Shown one piece after another: positions 17,972 to 25,973 of a DNA stretch of 64,000 nt (position 1 is its first letter; the number at the start of each line of letters is the position of its first letter). A program made the position numbers and the translations under genes. The stretch comes from Pantoea wallisii (GTDB taxonomy: Bacteria > Pseudomonadota > Gammaproteobacteria > Enterobacterales > Enterobacteriaceae), in the NCBI RefSeq assembly GCF_002095485.1, contig NZ_MLFS01000011.1:1-64000 (forward strand), given 5' to 3'. The notes beneath the pieces were generated by a model that had not been told where the DNA came from, made no database searches, and saw only the letters and a program-made list of their open reading frames with translations.

Positions 17972-18181
17972 ATGAAAACCATCAAAACTTTCGTTGCAGT
18001 TATCGCTCTTTCATTTGTTTCATTCACCACTTTTGCACAAAGCATTACCGCTTCCGCTTCAACGCTGGACGGTGCAGAAGCCAAAATCGCGGCGCAGGCG
18101 AAACAAGAGGGCGCGGTTTATAAAATCACCAGCGCGCGTTTTGATAACGGTGCCATGATCTCCGCTGAGCTTAGCAAATAA
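17972..18181 (+). CDS. DUF1471 (YdgH/BhsA/McbA) small exported protein
   Basis: A 69-residue protein with a signal peptide cleaved after FAQ or nearby. The mature part (SITASASTLDGAEAKIAAQA then YKITSARFDNGAMISAELSK) is one DUF1471 domain. This enterobacterial periplasmic/outer-surface family includes BhsA and McbA, linked to stress and biofilm. A paralogue lies 330 bases downstream, and the mature parts share the STLDGAEAK-AAQA core. An ACTCTGAGGAAACG leader with GAGG precedes the ATG. The exact function is unknown. Confidence 0.85.
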   Translation: MKTIKTFVAVIALSFVSFTTFAQSITASASTLDGAEAKIAAQAKQEGAVYKITSARFDNGAMISAELSK

Positions 18182-18235
18182 GTCCGCGACATCAGGTAAT
18201 AGTGCCGCCAGGGCAGCAGGCAAGAGGGATAAAAG

Positions 18236-18394
18236 ATGCAGCAAAATCGTGACATTACCGCGCAGGCTATCGCGTTTGTGGATGCATTAAGAACGCAGCG
18301 ACATGCCCGCATGCCGGTTATCCTTTTTGCCCACTGGCCACAATTTATGGCTACCGTGCGGGAACGGATGGCACAGCCCTTAACGCGGATATAA
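18236..18394 (+). CDS. small hypothetical ORF, 52 residues
   Basis: An ATG-started ORF between the two DUF1471 genes, below the usual length cut-off. It has a good AAGAGGGAT ribosome site 6 to 12 bases before the ATG. The product (MQQNRDITAQAIAFVDALRT, later RMPVILFAHWPQFMATVRER) is amphipathic with balanced composition. I do not recognise a family. The ribosome site and composition support it, but there is no homology evidence. Confidence 0.4.
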   Translation: MQQNRDITAQAIAFVDALRTQRHARMPVILFAHWPQFMATVRERMAQPLTRI

Positions 18395-18508
18395 TTAGCG
18401 CGATCATGATGACCGCACTAATTATCAATACAGAAACAGTAACCAGAGTTATTATTATGCGCATCGAAGGCATTCAGCCTTCTGACTCAACCATTAAGGA
18501 TTAAGACC

Positions 18509-18724
18509 ATGAAAACCATTAAAGCTATGTCAATCGCCGCTGTTGCCGCTCTTTCACTTATGTCAGCTGCCAGCTTCGCACAAACTGTCTCCGTGACCTC
18601 ATCCACCCTGGATGGTGCAGAAGCAAAAGTTGCTGCACAGGCTCAGGAGCAGGGCGCTCAGTACAAAATCACGGAAGCTAACACCAACAACCGTGTGCAC
18701 ATGACTGCTGAACTGTATAAATAA
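18509..18724 (+). CDS. DUF1471 (YdgH/BhsA/McbA) small exported protein, second copy
   Basis: A 71-residue paralogue of the protein at 17972. The signal peptide ends at SFAQ. The domain shows TVSVTSSTLDGAEAKVAAQA and QYKITEANTNNRVHMTAELY. The first 60 residues share the MKTIK start and core with the upstream copy, while the C-terminal strands differ, so this is an old tandem duplication. A strong terminator follows, and AAGGATTAAGACC precedes the ATG. A stress-responsive periplasmic role is likely by family only. Confidence 0.85.
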   Translation: MKTIKAMSIAAVAALSLMSAASFAQTVSVTSSTLDGAEAKVAAQAQEQGAQYKITEANTNNRVHMTAELYK

Positions 18725-18740
18725 GTTCTGACAGCGCGTT

Positions 18741-18766
18741 AAGGCCGCCTTCGGGCGGCTTTGCTG
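18741..18766 (+). terminator. intrinsic terminator after second DUF1471 gene
   Basis: GCCGCC, a TTCG tetraloop and GGCGGC followed by TTTGCTGTTT, 20 bases after the stop codon: a classic rho-independent form. Confidence 0.8.
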
Positions 18767-19017
18767 TTTCTGGTGTTCAAAAAATGAGCAACATCCTGCA
18801 GCGCACGTGAACAGCGGCAATGCACCGCTTATCCACAGATTTGGCCGGTCTTTCTGCACGCGTAATGTGGATAAGTTACGCTCTGGTGCGTTTCGCATTT
18901 TGCAAATATTGCGCCGGACGTAAATTCATCCCATTCTGGCAAATTAATTAAGATTCATCTGATGATATTTAATTAATGCGAACTTCAGGTGTTCGTCATT
19001 TAATTATGCTGCTTAAT

Positions 19018-19302
19018 CTATTTCTTTTTATCGTCATTGAAATGGCGTTGTGCAATCACGCTCTTTGCTTTTTGGGGGGCCGATTTTTTCACCTGCCTGT
19101 GGGATTTATTTATCAGGCAGTCACTGCAGTAAACTACCGGGGAACAGCGAATGCGCGCGACGGTAAGCGCCTGTTGCGCAGTATATAGCGAACCGATAAA
19201 CAGTTTCTCTTCTTCGAACTCAAGCACGTAACAGCCTTTTTTATGTAATATCCAACCGTCGTCCGGATCGGGACATAAATAAAAATAACAGGGTTCTAAC
19301 AT
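19018..19302 (-). CDS. small hypothetical protein with cysteine-rich middle
   Basis: A 94-residue protein I cannot place in a named family. The N-terminus (MLEPCYFYLCPDPDDGWILH) and the central block (RIRCSPVVYCSDCLINKSH) carry six cysteines in all, with a C-x6-C-x2-C arrangement in the centre that could bind a metal. A lysine-rich tail follows (KKSAPQKAKSVI). The AGAGAGTCCGTT stretch before the ATG has a plausible ribosome site. It is the only gene in the 770 bases between the DUF1471 terminator and macB. Confidence 0.55.
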   Translation of the reverse strand: MLEPCYFYLCPDPDDGWILHKKGCYVLEFEEEKLFIGSLYTAQQALTVARIRCSPVVYCSDCLINKSHRQVKKSAPQKAKSVIAQRHFNDDKKK

Positions 19303-19457
19303 AACGGACTCTCTGGCATTTTATAGCGACAAATAAATAACGAGGCGTATCTAAAATAGAAGCGTGGTCAGTTTACGCCGCGAATTAGCCGCATAGCCAT
19401 TTAATCATTTCACTTTAGGAATTGACTTGAAATGGTCGTACCAGAGTAAACAAGATA

Positions 19458-19481
19458 ACCGGCTCCGGATAGCGAGCCGGT
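19458..19481 (-). terminator. terminator hairpin after macB
   Basis: On the minus strand ACCGGCTC, an eight-base loop and GAGCCGGT form an 8-bp stem, followed by TATCTTGTTTACT. It lies 10 bases after the macB stop. Confidence 0.6.
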
Positions 19482-19491
19482 GGCGTGCCTT

Positions 19492-21429
19492 TTATTCGCT
19501 GGCCAGTGCGGCAACCGGGTCCATACGTGCCGCTTTGCGCGCCGGTAAGTAACCGAAAAGCATACCAATAAGGGTGGAGCAGGCGAAAGCTGCGCCTGCT
19601 GATTGCCAGGAGTAGATGGCAGTGAGTACGCCACCTGCCAGCAGTGAAATAACCGGCCCGATCACCAGAGAGAGCGCAACCCCCAGTGAACCGCCAACCA
19701 GGCACACCAACACAGCTTCTATCATAAATTGCTGCATGATGTCGCCGCGTCGCGCACCCACGGCCATGCGTACGCCAATCTCATGAGTACGTTCAGTGAC
19801 CGATACCAGCATGATATTCATCACGCCAATGCTGCCGATCATCAATGCGATGGAGGCCACCATCAAAATCAGCAGGGTGAGCGTGGCCGCTGCCCCTTCG
19901 ATAGCTTTACGGTACTTGTCACGGTTAAATACCAGGAAATCTTTAGTGCCGTGCCGCGTGGTCAGGAGCTGCGTCAGGGACTCCACCGCCGGCCCGCTCA
20001 CCACATCCTGCTTCAGTTTGATACTGATGCTGGTCAGCGCGGTCTGTCCGCTGATGCGATACATCACGGTGCTCCACGGCAGCCAGACGCTAAGGCGGTT
20101 AGGTGAGAGGCCATCTTCATTGTTTGCCACGCCAATGACGCGCACCGGCACAGAACCCAGAACGATCATCTTTCCGACAGGGCTGGCGCCATGCTCACCA
20201 AACAGCTTATTGCGCGTGTTAACGTCAATGATGATCTCCTGACGCGCGTGGCGCTCATCGCTGAAGTTGCTGCCCTCCACCAGCCTGATGCCCTGAATGT
20301 CAAAATAGTCTTTGCCGACACCGGAAACCGACGTCTTTGAAGCATTTGAGAGATAACGAATGGGCTGCGTAGCGATAATCTCCGGGCTGACGGCCGCCAC
20401 AAACTGCTGACGGGCGATCACCTCTGCATCTGCCATCACCAGCGTTTGCACCGGGTGAGCTTCATCCTCGACAAAATCGCCTCCGGCATAGATTGAGACA
20501 ACGTTCGTGCCAAGCCCGGAGATACTCTCCAGCGTCTTTTCGCGCGCGCCCTGGCCCAGCGCGACCACGGTCACCACGGCGGCTATACCAAAAATGATTC
20601 CGGTCATGGTCAGGGCCGTACGCAGCCGATGCGCATTCATGGCATGCAGCGCCATGCGCAGCGATTCACGCAGGCGATCCACCCACCCACGCAGCACGCT
20701 TTGTGGCCTGCGCGTTACCGGGTTGTAACTTGTCTGCTGAAGGGGCGTTTTACGGCCGCTATCGGCGACGATCTCACCATCCTGAATTTCGATGATGCGA
20801 TCGGCGTGCTGCGCCACTTTCATGTCATGCGTCACGATAATGACGGTATGGCCCTCCCGGTGCAGATCGCTGAGAATACGCAGCACCTCTTCCCCGGCGC
20901 GTGAATCCAGCGCGCCGGTAGGCTCATCCGCCAGAATGATCTCTGCACTGTTGATCAGCGCACGCGCGATACTGACGCGCTGCTGCTGACCTCCGGAGAG
21001 TTCACCGGGTTTATGGTGCTCGCGCCCCTGCAGTCCCAGCCTGGCGAGCAGATCTGCCGCGCGCTGGCGGCGTGCTTTGCCGGATGCATTGGCGTATATG
21101 GCCGGGATCTCAACATTGCTAAGCGCCGTGAGGTCCGGCATCAAGTGGTAGCGCTGGAAGATGAACCCGATATGTTCGCGGCGTACTTTTGCCAGCGCAT
21201 CCGGCGACAGCGTGGCGGTATTCTGTCCGCTAATGAGATAGTCACCGCTGTCAGCCGCATCCAGACAGCCAAGAATGTTGAGCAGTGTGGATTTGCCGGA
21301 TCCGGACGGCCCGATAATCGCCACGCACTCTCCGGCAGCGATCTGCAGATTAACGTTTTTCAGCACATGCAGAGATTGGGCACCATTCACATAGCTGCGC
21401 TGGATGTTGTGCAGCTCAATGATACTCAC
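19492..21429 (-). CDS. macB: MacB-type ABC exporter, ATPase-permease fusion
   Basis: A 645-residue inner-membrane protein. The N-terminal ATPase domain has Walker A (GPSGSGKST), Q-loop (GFIFQRYHLM), signature (LSGGQQQR), Walker B (IILADEPTGALDS) and an H-loop (VTHD). A transmembrane helix near residue 275, a large periplasmic domain and three C-terminal helices (including TERTHEIGVRMAVGARRGDI) complete the MacB layout. The family pumps macrolides, enterotoxin, haem precursors or siderophores from the periplasm through TolC. It overlaps macA by four bases (ATGA). An upstream Fur-like box and nearby iron genes make siderophore or iron-linked export plausible; this is inference. Confidence 0.88.
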   Translation of the reverse strand: MSIIELHNIQRSYVNGAQSLHVLKNVNLQIAAGECVAIIGPSGSGKSTLLNILGCLDAADSGDYLISGQNTATLSPDALAKVRREHIGFIFQRYHLMPDLTALSNVEIPAIYANASGKARRQRAADLLARLGLQGREHHKPGELSGGQQQRVSIARALINSAEIILADEPTGALDSRAGEEVLRILSDLHREGHTVIIVTHDMKVAQHADRIIEIQDGEIVADSGRKTPLQQTSYNPVTRRPQSVLRGWVDRLRESLRMALHAMNAHRLRTALTMTGIIFGIAAVVTVVALGQGAREKTLESISGLGTNVVSIYAGGDFVEDEAHPVQTLVMADAEVIARQQFVAAVSPEIIATQPIRYLSNASKTSVSGVGKDYFDIQGIRLVEGSNFSDERHARQEIIIDVNTRNKLFGEHGASPVGKMIVLGSVPVRVIGVANNEDGLSPNRLSVWLPWSTVMYRISGQTALTSISIKLKQDVVSGPAVESLTQLLTTRHGTKDFLVFNRDKYRKAIEGAAATLTLLILMVASIALMIGSIGVMNIMLVSVTERTHEIGVRMAVGARRGDIMQQFMIEAVLVCLVGGSLGVALSLVIGPVISLLAGGVLTAIYSWQSAGAAFACSTLIGMLFGYLPARKAARMDPVAALASE

Positions 21430-22601
21430 ATCACCACCTTGTCCGTGCCCGGCTGCTGAGTGGCAAGAATCACTTTCTCACCTGCCTGCAGGCCGCTCAG
21501 CACCTGAATATCGACGCTGTCACTGATCCCGGTGGTGATATAACGTCTCTGTGGCTGGTTATTGGCGTCCGGCACGTTGACCCAGGTTCGACCATCGCGC
21601 GCTTTTTTTGTGGCCTGCACCGGGATCAACAGCGCCTCTTTTGCCGCATCACGCAGCAGGTTCACCTGCGCCGTCATGGCGATACGCAGCGTGTTGTCGC
21701 TGTTAGGCACATCCAGCAGCGCATTGTAATAGACCGCTGCATTGGTGGTGCTGCCTGACGGGCTCTCACTGTTGCCCATCAGCGCATCATCCTTCATCAC
21801 CGATTCCGGGGCCAGTTCAATACTGCGCAGCGTGGCATTGTAACGCTTGTCGGGATTGGCAAAGGTGGTGAACCAGGCTTGCTGACCCGGATGGATATTG
21901 TTGATATCCGCTTCAGAGATTTGCACCCTGATGGTCATGGTGTCGAGCTGCGCCAGTTTGGCAATGGTAGGCGCGCTCTGTACAGCGTTAACCGTTTGGC
22001 CCTGCTTCGTCACGATAGCCACTACCGTGCCATCGATCGGCGCCATAATACGGGTATAGCTGAGATCGAGCTGCTTCTTATCCACTTCAATCTGCGCCTG
22101 AATCACCCGCGCCTGTTGCGCGGTAAGCTCCGCCTGCGCGATGCGCCACGCTTCGGCGGCGGTATCGTAATCCTGGCGGGAAACGGCGTTGCTTTTCAGC
22201 ATCTGCTGTAAGCGCTGATATTGTGCCTGCTGGCGCACGCGCGTTGCTTCACGGGTTTGCAGATCGGCCTGCGCCACGCTGAGCGCCGCCTGCGCATTAC
22301 GCAGATCGCTGCGCTGCGGCTGATCGTCAATCTCCGCTATCAGTTCGCCTTTACTGACCTTGTCACCCGCTTTGATATACAGTTTTTTCACCTGACCCGA
22401 GACCTGCGCACCAACGTTAACACGCTCGACGGCATCCATCTTACCGGTGGCGGCAATCACATTTTCGATACTGCCCTGACGTACCGTTGCCGTCATCAGC
22501 GGATTGGGCTGCGGGCGCGAGGCCGAATACGCCCAAACGATGAGCGCGACTATCACTACCGCCAGCGCGGTAAACAGCCATTTTTTAGAGTTATTACGCA
22601 T
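21426..22601 (-). CDS. macA: MacA-type periplasmic adaptor protein
   Basis: A 391-residue membrane-fusion protein. An N-terminal anchor helix (WLFTALAVVIVALIVWAY) is followed by a lipoyl half-motif (GKMDAVERVNVGAQVSGQVK), a long coiled-coil hairpin (about residues 90-200), a second lipoyl half (MAPIDGTVVAIVTKQGQTV) and beta-barrel and membrane-proximal domains. It joins MacB to TolC. I start at the second ATG of ATG-ACT-ATG (22601) because the AGGGA site is then at a normal distance; 22607 is possible. Both genes form one operon with MacB. Confidence 0.88.
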   Translation of the reverse strand: MRNNSKKWLFTALAVVIVALIVWAYSASRPQPNPLMTATVRQGSIENVIAATGKMDAVERVNVGAQVSGQVKKLYIKAGDKVSKGELIAEIDDQPQRSDLRNAQAALSVAQADLQTREATRVRQQAQYQRLQQMLKSNAVSRQDYDTAAEAWRIAQAELTAQQARVIQAQIEVDKKQLDLSYTRIMAPIDGTVVAIVTKQGQTVNAVQSAPTIAKLAQLDTMTIRVQISEADINNIHPGQQAWFTTFANPDKRYNATLRSIELAPESVMKDDALMGNSESPSGSTTNAAVYYNALLDVPNSDNTLRIAMTAQVNLLRDAAKEALLIPVQATKKARDGRTWVNVPDANNQPQRRYITTGISDSVDIQVLSGLQAGEKVILATQQPGTDKVVM

Positions 22602-22620
22602 AGTCATCCCTATTATCTGG

Positions 22621-22635
22621 TGAGAATAATAATCA
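22621..22635 (-). promoter_or_regulatory. Fur-box-like site upstream of macA
   Basis: TGAGAATAATAATCA fits the 7-1-7 Fur motif (TGATAAT-N-ATTATCA) with two mismatches, about 20 bases before macA. It suggests that iron represses the exporter. By-eye matching only. Confidence 0.5.
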
Positions 22636-22750
22636 CTAAGCGGGACAAACAGGAGAAAAATCGCAGGGAATTTTGTCAGCGGTTGGGCATTGAACTGGCG
22701 ACCTGAGCATCCTCAGGCCGCCATACGGGTTAACGCATTAAAGAGTCGTG

Positions 22751-24448
22751 CTACAGCTGCAGCAACGCCTTCAGGCGCGCAATCTCCGCCCGCCACGCCT
22801 GCTGCAATGCGGGTTTCTGATGCTTCGCCTTACGTGAGACATCTTCGGCCAATTTGTTTTCCAGTTCACACAGGGCATCGAACAGCGCATCTTCATCGCC
22901 GCCGGGTACAATAGACGGAGCCGACGTTGGCCTGGCCATAAGCGGTTGCTCCACCTGGCTTAACCGTGCGGTAGCCTCGTCAGGATTGTGCCACTCACTC
23001 AGCTGTTGCTGCGCGATCAGCCAGAACCGGTTACAGCAGCTGGCGATCAAGCTGCGGTCGTGAGACACCAGCAATACTGCACCTTCATACTGATTCAGCG
23101 CCTGCGCCAGCTCCTCTTTACCGACCATATCGAGATGGTTTGTCGGCTCATCAAGCAGCAGCAGTGAATAGCGCGCCAGCGTCAGCCCAACAAACAGCAG
23201 CCGTGCCCGCTCGCCGCCGCTCAGGGACGCAACCTGCTGCCGATGGCGCAGATAAGGGAAACCGGCGGCGATCAGCGCCATCTTACACTGTTCATCACTG
23301 AGTGACGCAAAGGGCAGCAGTGCCTCGTGCAGGGTCAGCGCATCATCAAGTTGCTGCAGGCTCTGATCGTAATAGCCCACGTGCGCACGCGGGTGAAACA
23401 GCCCGCTGTCCGCGCGCTGATACGCTTGCCATAGCTGGCGCAGCAGCGACGATTTGCCGGAGCCGTTTTGCCCGACAATCGCTACGCGGTCACCGCTTTT
23501 GACCTGCAACGCAGGCAGAGAGAACAGGGCGGGCGCATCAGCGGCCGGATACACGCGCATCTCCGGCAGTGCCAGTACGCGATCGGCATCCAGCGCTTCG
23601 CCGCGCAGCTGGAGCTGCCATAAACTGCCCTCCGTTAGCGTTGTCTGCGCCTCCTTCAGCCAGCTAACGCGCTTGTCCATCTGCTGCGCTTTACGTGACA
23701 GACCTTCGTTATCGTAGGTGCGCCCCCAAATCGCCAGCCGCTTAGCGCTTTTCTCAACCCGCTCGATCTCTCTCTGCTCAGCCTGATGACGCTGCGCATC
23801 CGCCTGATCCTGCTCTGCCAGCGCCAGGCGCGCAGCGGAGCAGGGCAACCGGAAGAGCTGCAGCGAACGGTCGCGCAAAATCCAGCTGCAATTGGTTACG
23901 CGGTCCAGCAGTGTGCTGTCATGAGAAACCAGGACAAAACTGCCGTTCCAGCCGTTGAGGAAGTTCTCCAGCCAGAGCAGCATCGGCAGATCGAGATGGT
24001 TACTGGGCTCATCCAGCAGCAGTAAATCTGGCTGGATAATCAGCGCACGCGCCAGCAGCAGGCGCATATGCTGGCCGCCACTTAAAGTTGCTGCGGTTTG
24101 CTGTTGCTGTGCCGCGGTGAACCCGAGGCTGTCAAGCAGCGCTTCGGCACGCCAGCGTTCGCAACCGGGCTGGCGTGCGATGACCGCATCCAGCAGGGTG
24201 GCGTGTGCGATTTCAGTGGGCAGATGCTGCTCAATCCGCGCCAGTAAGCAGCTCGATGCAGGCGTGACGCTGCCCTGGCCAGGCGCCAGTTCGCCGCTCA
24301 GGATTTTTAGCAGGGTACTCTTGCCCGTGCCGTTATCGCCAAGAAGCCCAATGCGGTCGCCTTTTTTCAGGCTGAAATTGATGTTGTGAAAGAGTGTACC
24401 GAAGGCATTTTCATAGCCGACAGCGTGTGCGGAAAGTAGTGTGCTCAT
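22751..24448 (-). CDS. ABC-F family ATPase (ribosome-associated type)
   Basis: A 565-residue protein with two ATPase domains and no membrane segments. The first has Walker A GDNGTGKST, signature LSGGQHMR and Walker B LLLLDEPSNHLDL. The second has GQNGSGKSS, LSGGERAR and LLLLDEPTNHLDM. The linker between them (about 190-290, rich in R, E, Q and K) is the ABC-F P-site tRNA interaction motif region, and the tail has a short coiled coil. ABC-F proteins act on the ribosome as translation factors or antibiotic-resistance factors that dislodge drugs. I start at MSTLLSAHAV because the upstream ATG lacks homology. The start has only a weak ribosome site and follows a leader ORF with a strong one, the arrangement of drug-inducible resistance ABC-F genes. 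Confidence 0.87.
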   Translation of the reverse strand: MSTLLSAHAVGYENAFGTLFHNINFSLKKGDRIGLLGDNGTGKSTLLKILSGELAPGQGSVTPASSCLLARIEQHLPTEIAHATLLDAVIARQPGCERWRAEALLDSLGFTAAQQQQTAATLSGGQHMRLLLARALIIQPDLLLLDEPSNHLDLPMLLWLENFLNGWNGSFVLVSHDSTLLDRVTNCSWILRDRSLQLFRLPCSAARLALAEQDQADAQRHQAEQREIERVEKSAKRLAIWGRTYDNEGLSRKAQQMDKRVSWLKEAQTTLTEGSLWQLQLRGEALDADRVLALPEMRVYPAADAPALFSLPALQVKSGDRVAIVGQNGSGKSSLLRQLWQAYQRADSGLFHPRAHVGYYDQSLQQLDDALTLHEALLPFASLSDEQCKMALIAAGFPYLRHRQQVASLSGGERARLLFVGLTLARYSLLLLDEPTNHLDMVGKEELAQALNQYEGAVLLVSHDRSLIASCCNRFWLIAQQQLSEWHNPDEATARLSQVEQPLMARPTSAPSIVPGGDEDALFDALCELENKLAEDVSRKAKHQKPALQQAWRAEIARLKALLQL

Positions 24449-24548
24449 GTGCTTACTCACAAGTTGCAGACGTAACAACGCCTGACGTCAAAAAACGCTG
24501 ACGACAACCCGGTAAGTCGGAGAGAAGGGGTTAAATTTTATAAGCTTC

Positions 24549-24591
24549 GCTCAGGACGGATTATCGCAGCACGCGTGCGGTAAACCTGAGC
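24549..24591 (-). promoter_or_regulatory. leader hairpin before the ABC-F gene
   Basis: On the minus strand GCTCAGG (24591-24585) pairs with CCTGAGC (24555-24549). The 29-base loop contains the 10-bp palindrome GCACGCGTGC. The 3' arm includes the leader ORF stop codon, so a ribosome finishing or stalling on the leader would keep the stem open. A run of six U follows about 55 bases downstream in the RNA, before the ABC-F start. Together this suggests attenuation, but no folding calculation was done. Confidence 0.45.
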
Positions 24592-24643
24592 AGAGCCAAT
24601 CGCTATACGCGTGTGAGTGTATAAACAATTCACACAGTGGCAT
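24551..24643 (-). CDS. putative leader peptide, 30 residues, upstream of ABC-F gene
   Basis: A short ORF starting MPLCELFIHSHAYSDWLCSG and ending in PHACCDNPS. It has an almost perfect ribosome binding site, AAGGAGGAT, five bases before the ATG, far stronger than that of the ABC-F gene, which starts about 100 bases after the leader stop. The 3' half overlaps an inverted repeat. Leader peptides that stall ribosomes under macrolides, lincosamides or related drugs commonly precede ABC-F and erm resistance genes; by analogy this may be one. The peptide has four cysteines and three histidines, so amino-acid or metal sensing is another possibility. Confidence 0.6.
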   Translation of the reverse strand: MPLCELFIHSHAYSDWLCSGLPHACCDNPS

Positions 24644-24757
24644 AGTAATCCTCCTTAGTTATCAGTGGGGTGAATCGGTGCAGGAATGATAATGCGCCTG
24701 CATGTGTTACGCCAGTGTTAAATGTGCAGCCCTGTGAGGTGCTGCACAGGAGTTGCA

Positions 24758-25285
24758 TCAGGATTGATCAACCCAGATGAGCTTGTCGGTGGCGAAACCG
24801 AGTTTTTGCGCAAGTGCCAGATACTGCTGTTTTACTGCAGAGGGAAGGGTTGGCTGACGTGACAGAATCCACAGATAGTCACGATTGGGTCCGGCAACCA
24901 GTGCGTACTGGTAGTTATCATCCAGCGCGATCACGTTGTAACCCCCATAGAACGGGCCAAAAAATGACACTTTCAGCGCAGCAACATCAGGCTTACCGGT
25001 AAAGTAAGCTTTGCCTTCGCTCTGGTCCCACTTTTTCTTCTCAGGATCGTAGCCGCGATTGATCACGCTCAGACCGCCGTCGCTGCGCTTAGCGTACGTG
25101 GCGGTGACGTGATCTTTCCCGCGCTCAAAGCGGTGGTCGAGACGGGCAATCTCGTACCATTTGCCCAGATAGCGTTCCGCATCGAAATGGCTAACAGGCT
25201 GCACCCCTTTTGGTGGCGTGGGCGATTTGCAGGCAACTAATGTTAATGACAACGCCGTAATGGCAACCAACGGCCAGATTTTCAT
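24758..25285 (-). CDS. blc: Blc outer-membrane lipocalin
   Basis: A 175-residue lipoprotein; the lipobox is TLVAC. The lipocalin signature is seen as ERYLGKWYEIARLDHRFERG (G-x-W), followed by VTATYAKRSDGGLSVINRG and the conserved YLWILSRQPTLP near the end. Bacterial lipocalin Blc sits in the outer membrane, binds lysophospholipids or fatty acids and is induced in stationary phase. I start at MKIWPLVAI, preceded by GAAGGAGTTGCG; the upstream ATG would disrupt the signal peptide. It stands alone between the ABC-F gene and an M20 fragment. Confidence 0.92.
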   Translation of the reverse strand: MKIWPLVAITALSLTLVACKSPTPPKGVQPVSHFDAERYLGKWYEIARLDHRFERGKDHVTATYAKRSDGGLSVINRGYDPEKKKWDQSEGKAYFTGKPDVAALKVSFFGPFYGGYNVIALDDNYQYALVAGPNRDYLWILSRQPTLPSAVKQQYLALAQKLGFATDKLIWVDQS

Positions 25286-25363
25286 CGCAACTCCTTCACT
25301 ATTTTGCCTAATCCTCAAAGGATTATAGATAAGGATCGCGTTTTAGGGTTTCCGCCTGGTGCG

Positions 25364-25798
25364 CTATCCTGCACTCGCGTTTTCCGGTGAGTCAGGCTGC
25401 CAGGCAATCTCAGCCTGCGCGCCAAACGCCTGCGCAGTATGGGCGATCAATGTGGTGGCCTGTAACATTAACTGCCGACGCACAGCAACATCCTCTGCCA
25501 GCAGCACGCCCTCAACCTGTGCTTGCGGCGGCAAAACATTCCAGCTATTACCGGCGAGAAAGCGCGTGACAGTAATCCGTGCCACCGGACCCTTGCGCGT
25601 CGTTTGCTGCATCAGCGTTGCCAGCGCCGTAATAATGTGACTGCCGACAACGATGCTATCAATACCTTCATGCGGGCGCGCAGCATGCGCACCTTTGCCG
25701 GTAAGGGTAAGAGTAAAACGATGGGTGAATGCAGGTGTGGCTGAATCGGCATGATGACTTCCTGAGTAATAGTGTGTCCGGCAGGCGGAAATCATCAA
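25364..25798 (-). pseudogene. M20D-family amidohydrolase fragment (lid domain only)
   Basis: A 144-codon frame whose middle (HRFTLTLTGKGAHAARPHEG then IDSIVVGSHIITALATLMQQ then NSWNVLPPQAQVEGVL) is the dimerisation or lid domain of M20D amidohydrolases such as hippurate hydrolase. Neither the N-terminal nor the C-terminal metal-binding half is found in any frame on either side, so this is a remnant. The first 25 residues are not family-like. It is not a direct copy of the M20 gene at 31604, whose lid region differs. Confidence 0.7.
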
Positions 25799-25973
25799 AT
25801 CCAGAACGCATGAGTTGAACTAAAAAATTTCGCTAAGCTTTGCGCAAAAAATAGCAAGCCGCGCTTTCAGCCACATAAATCGACGCGACATATTTCTTGC
25901 CGTTTAGCGGGATAGCGCTTTCGTAATGCGTTTCATCTGCTTAACTCATTAATAGGTGTGTGAGAGGAAGCGG

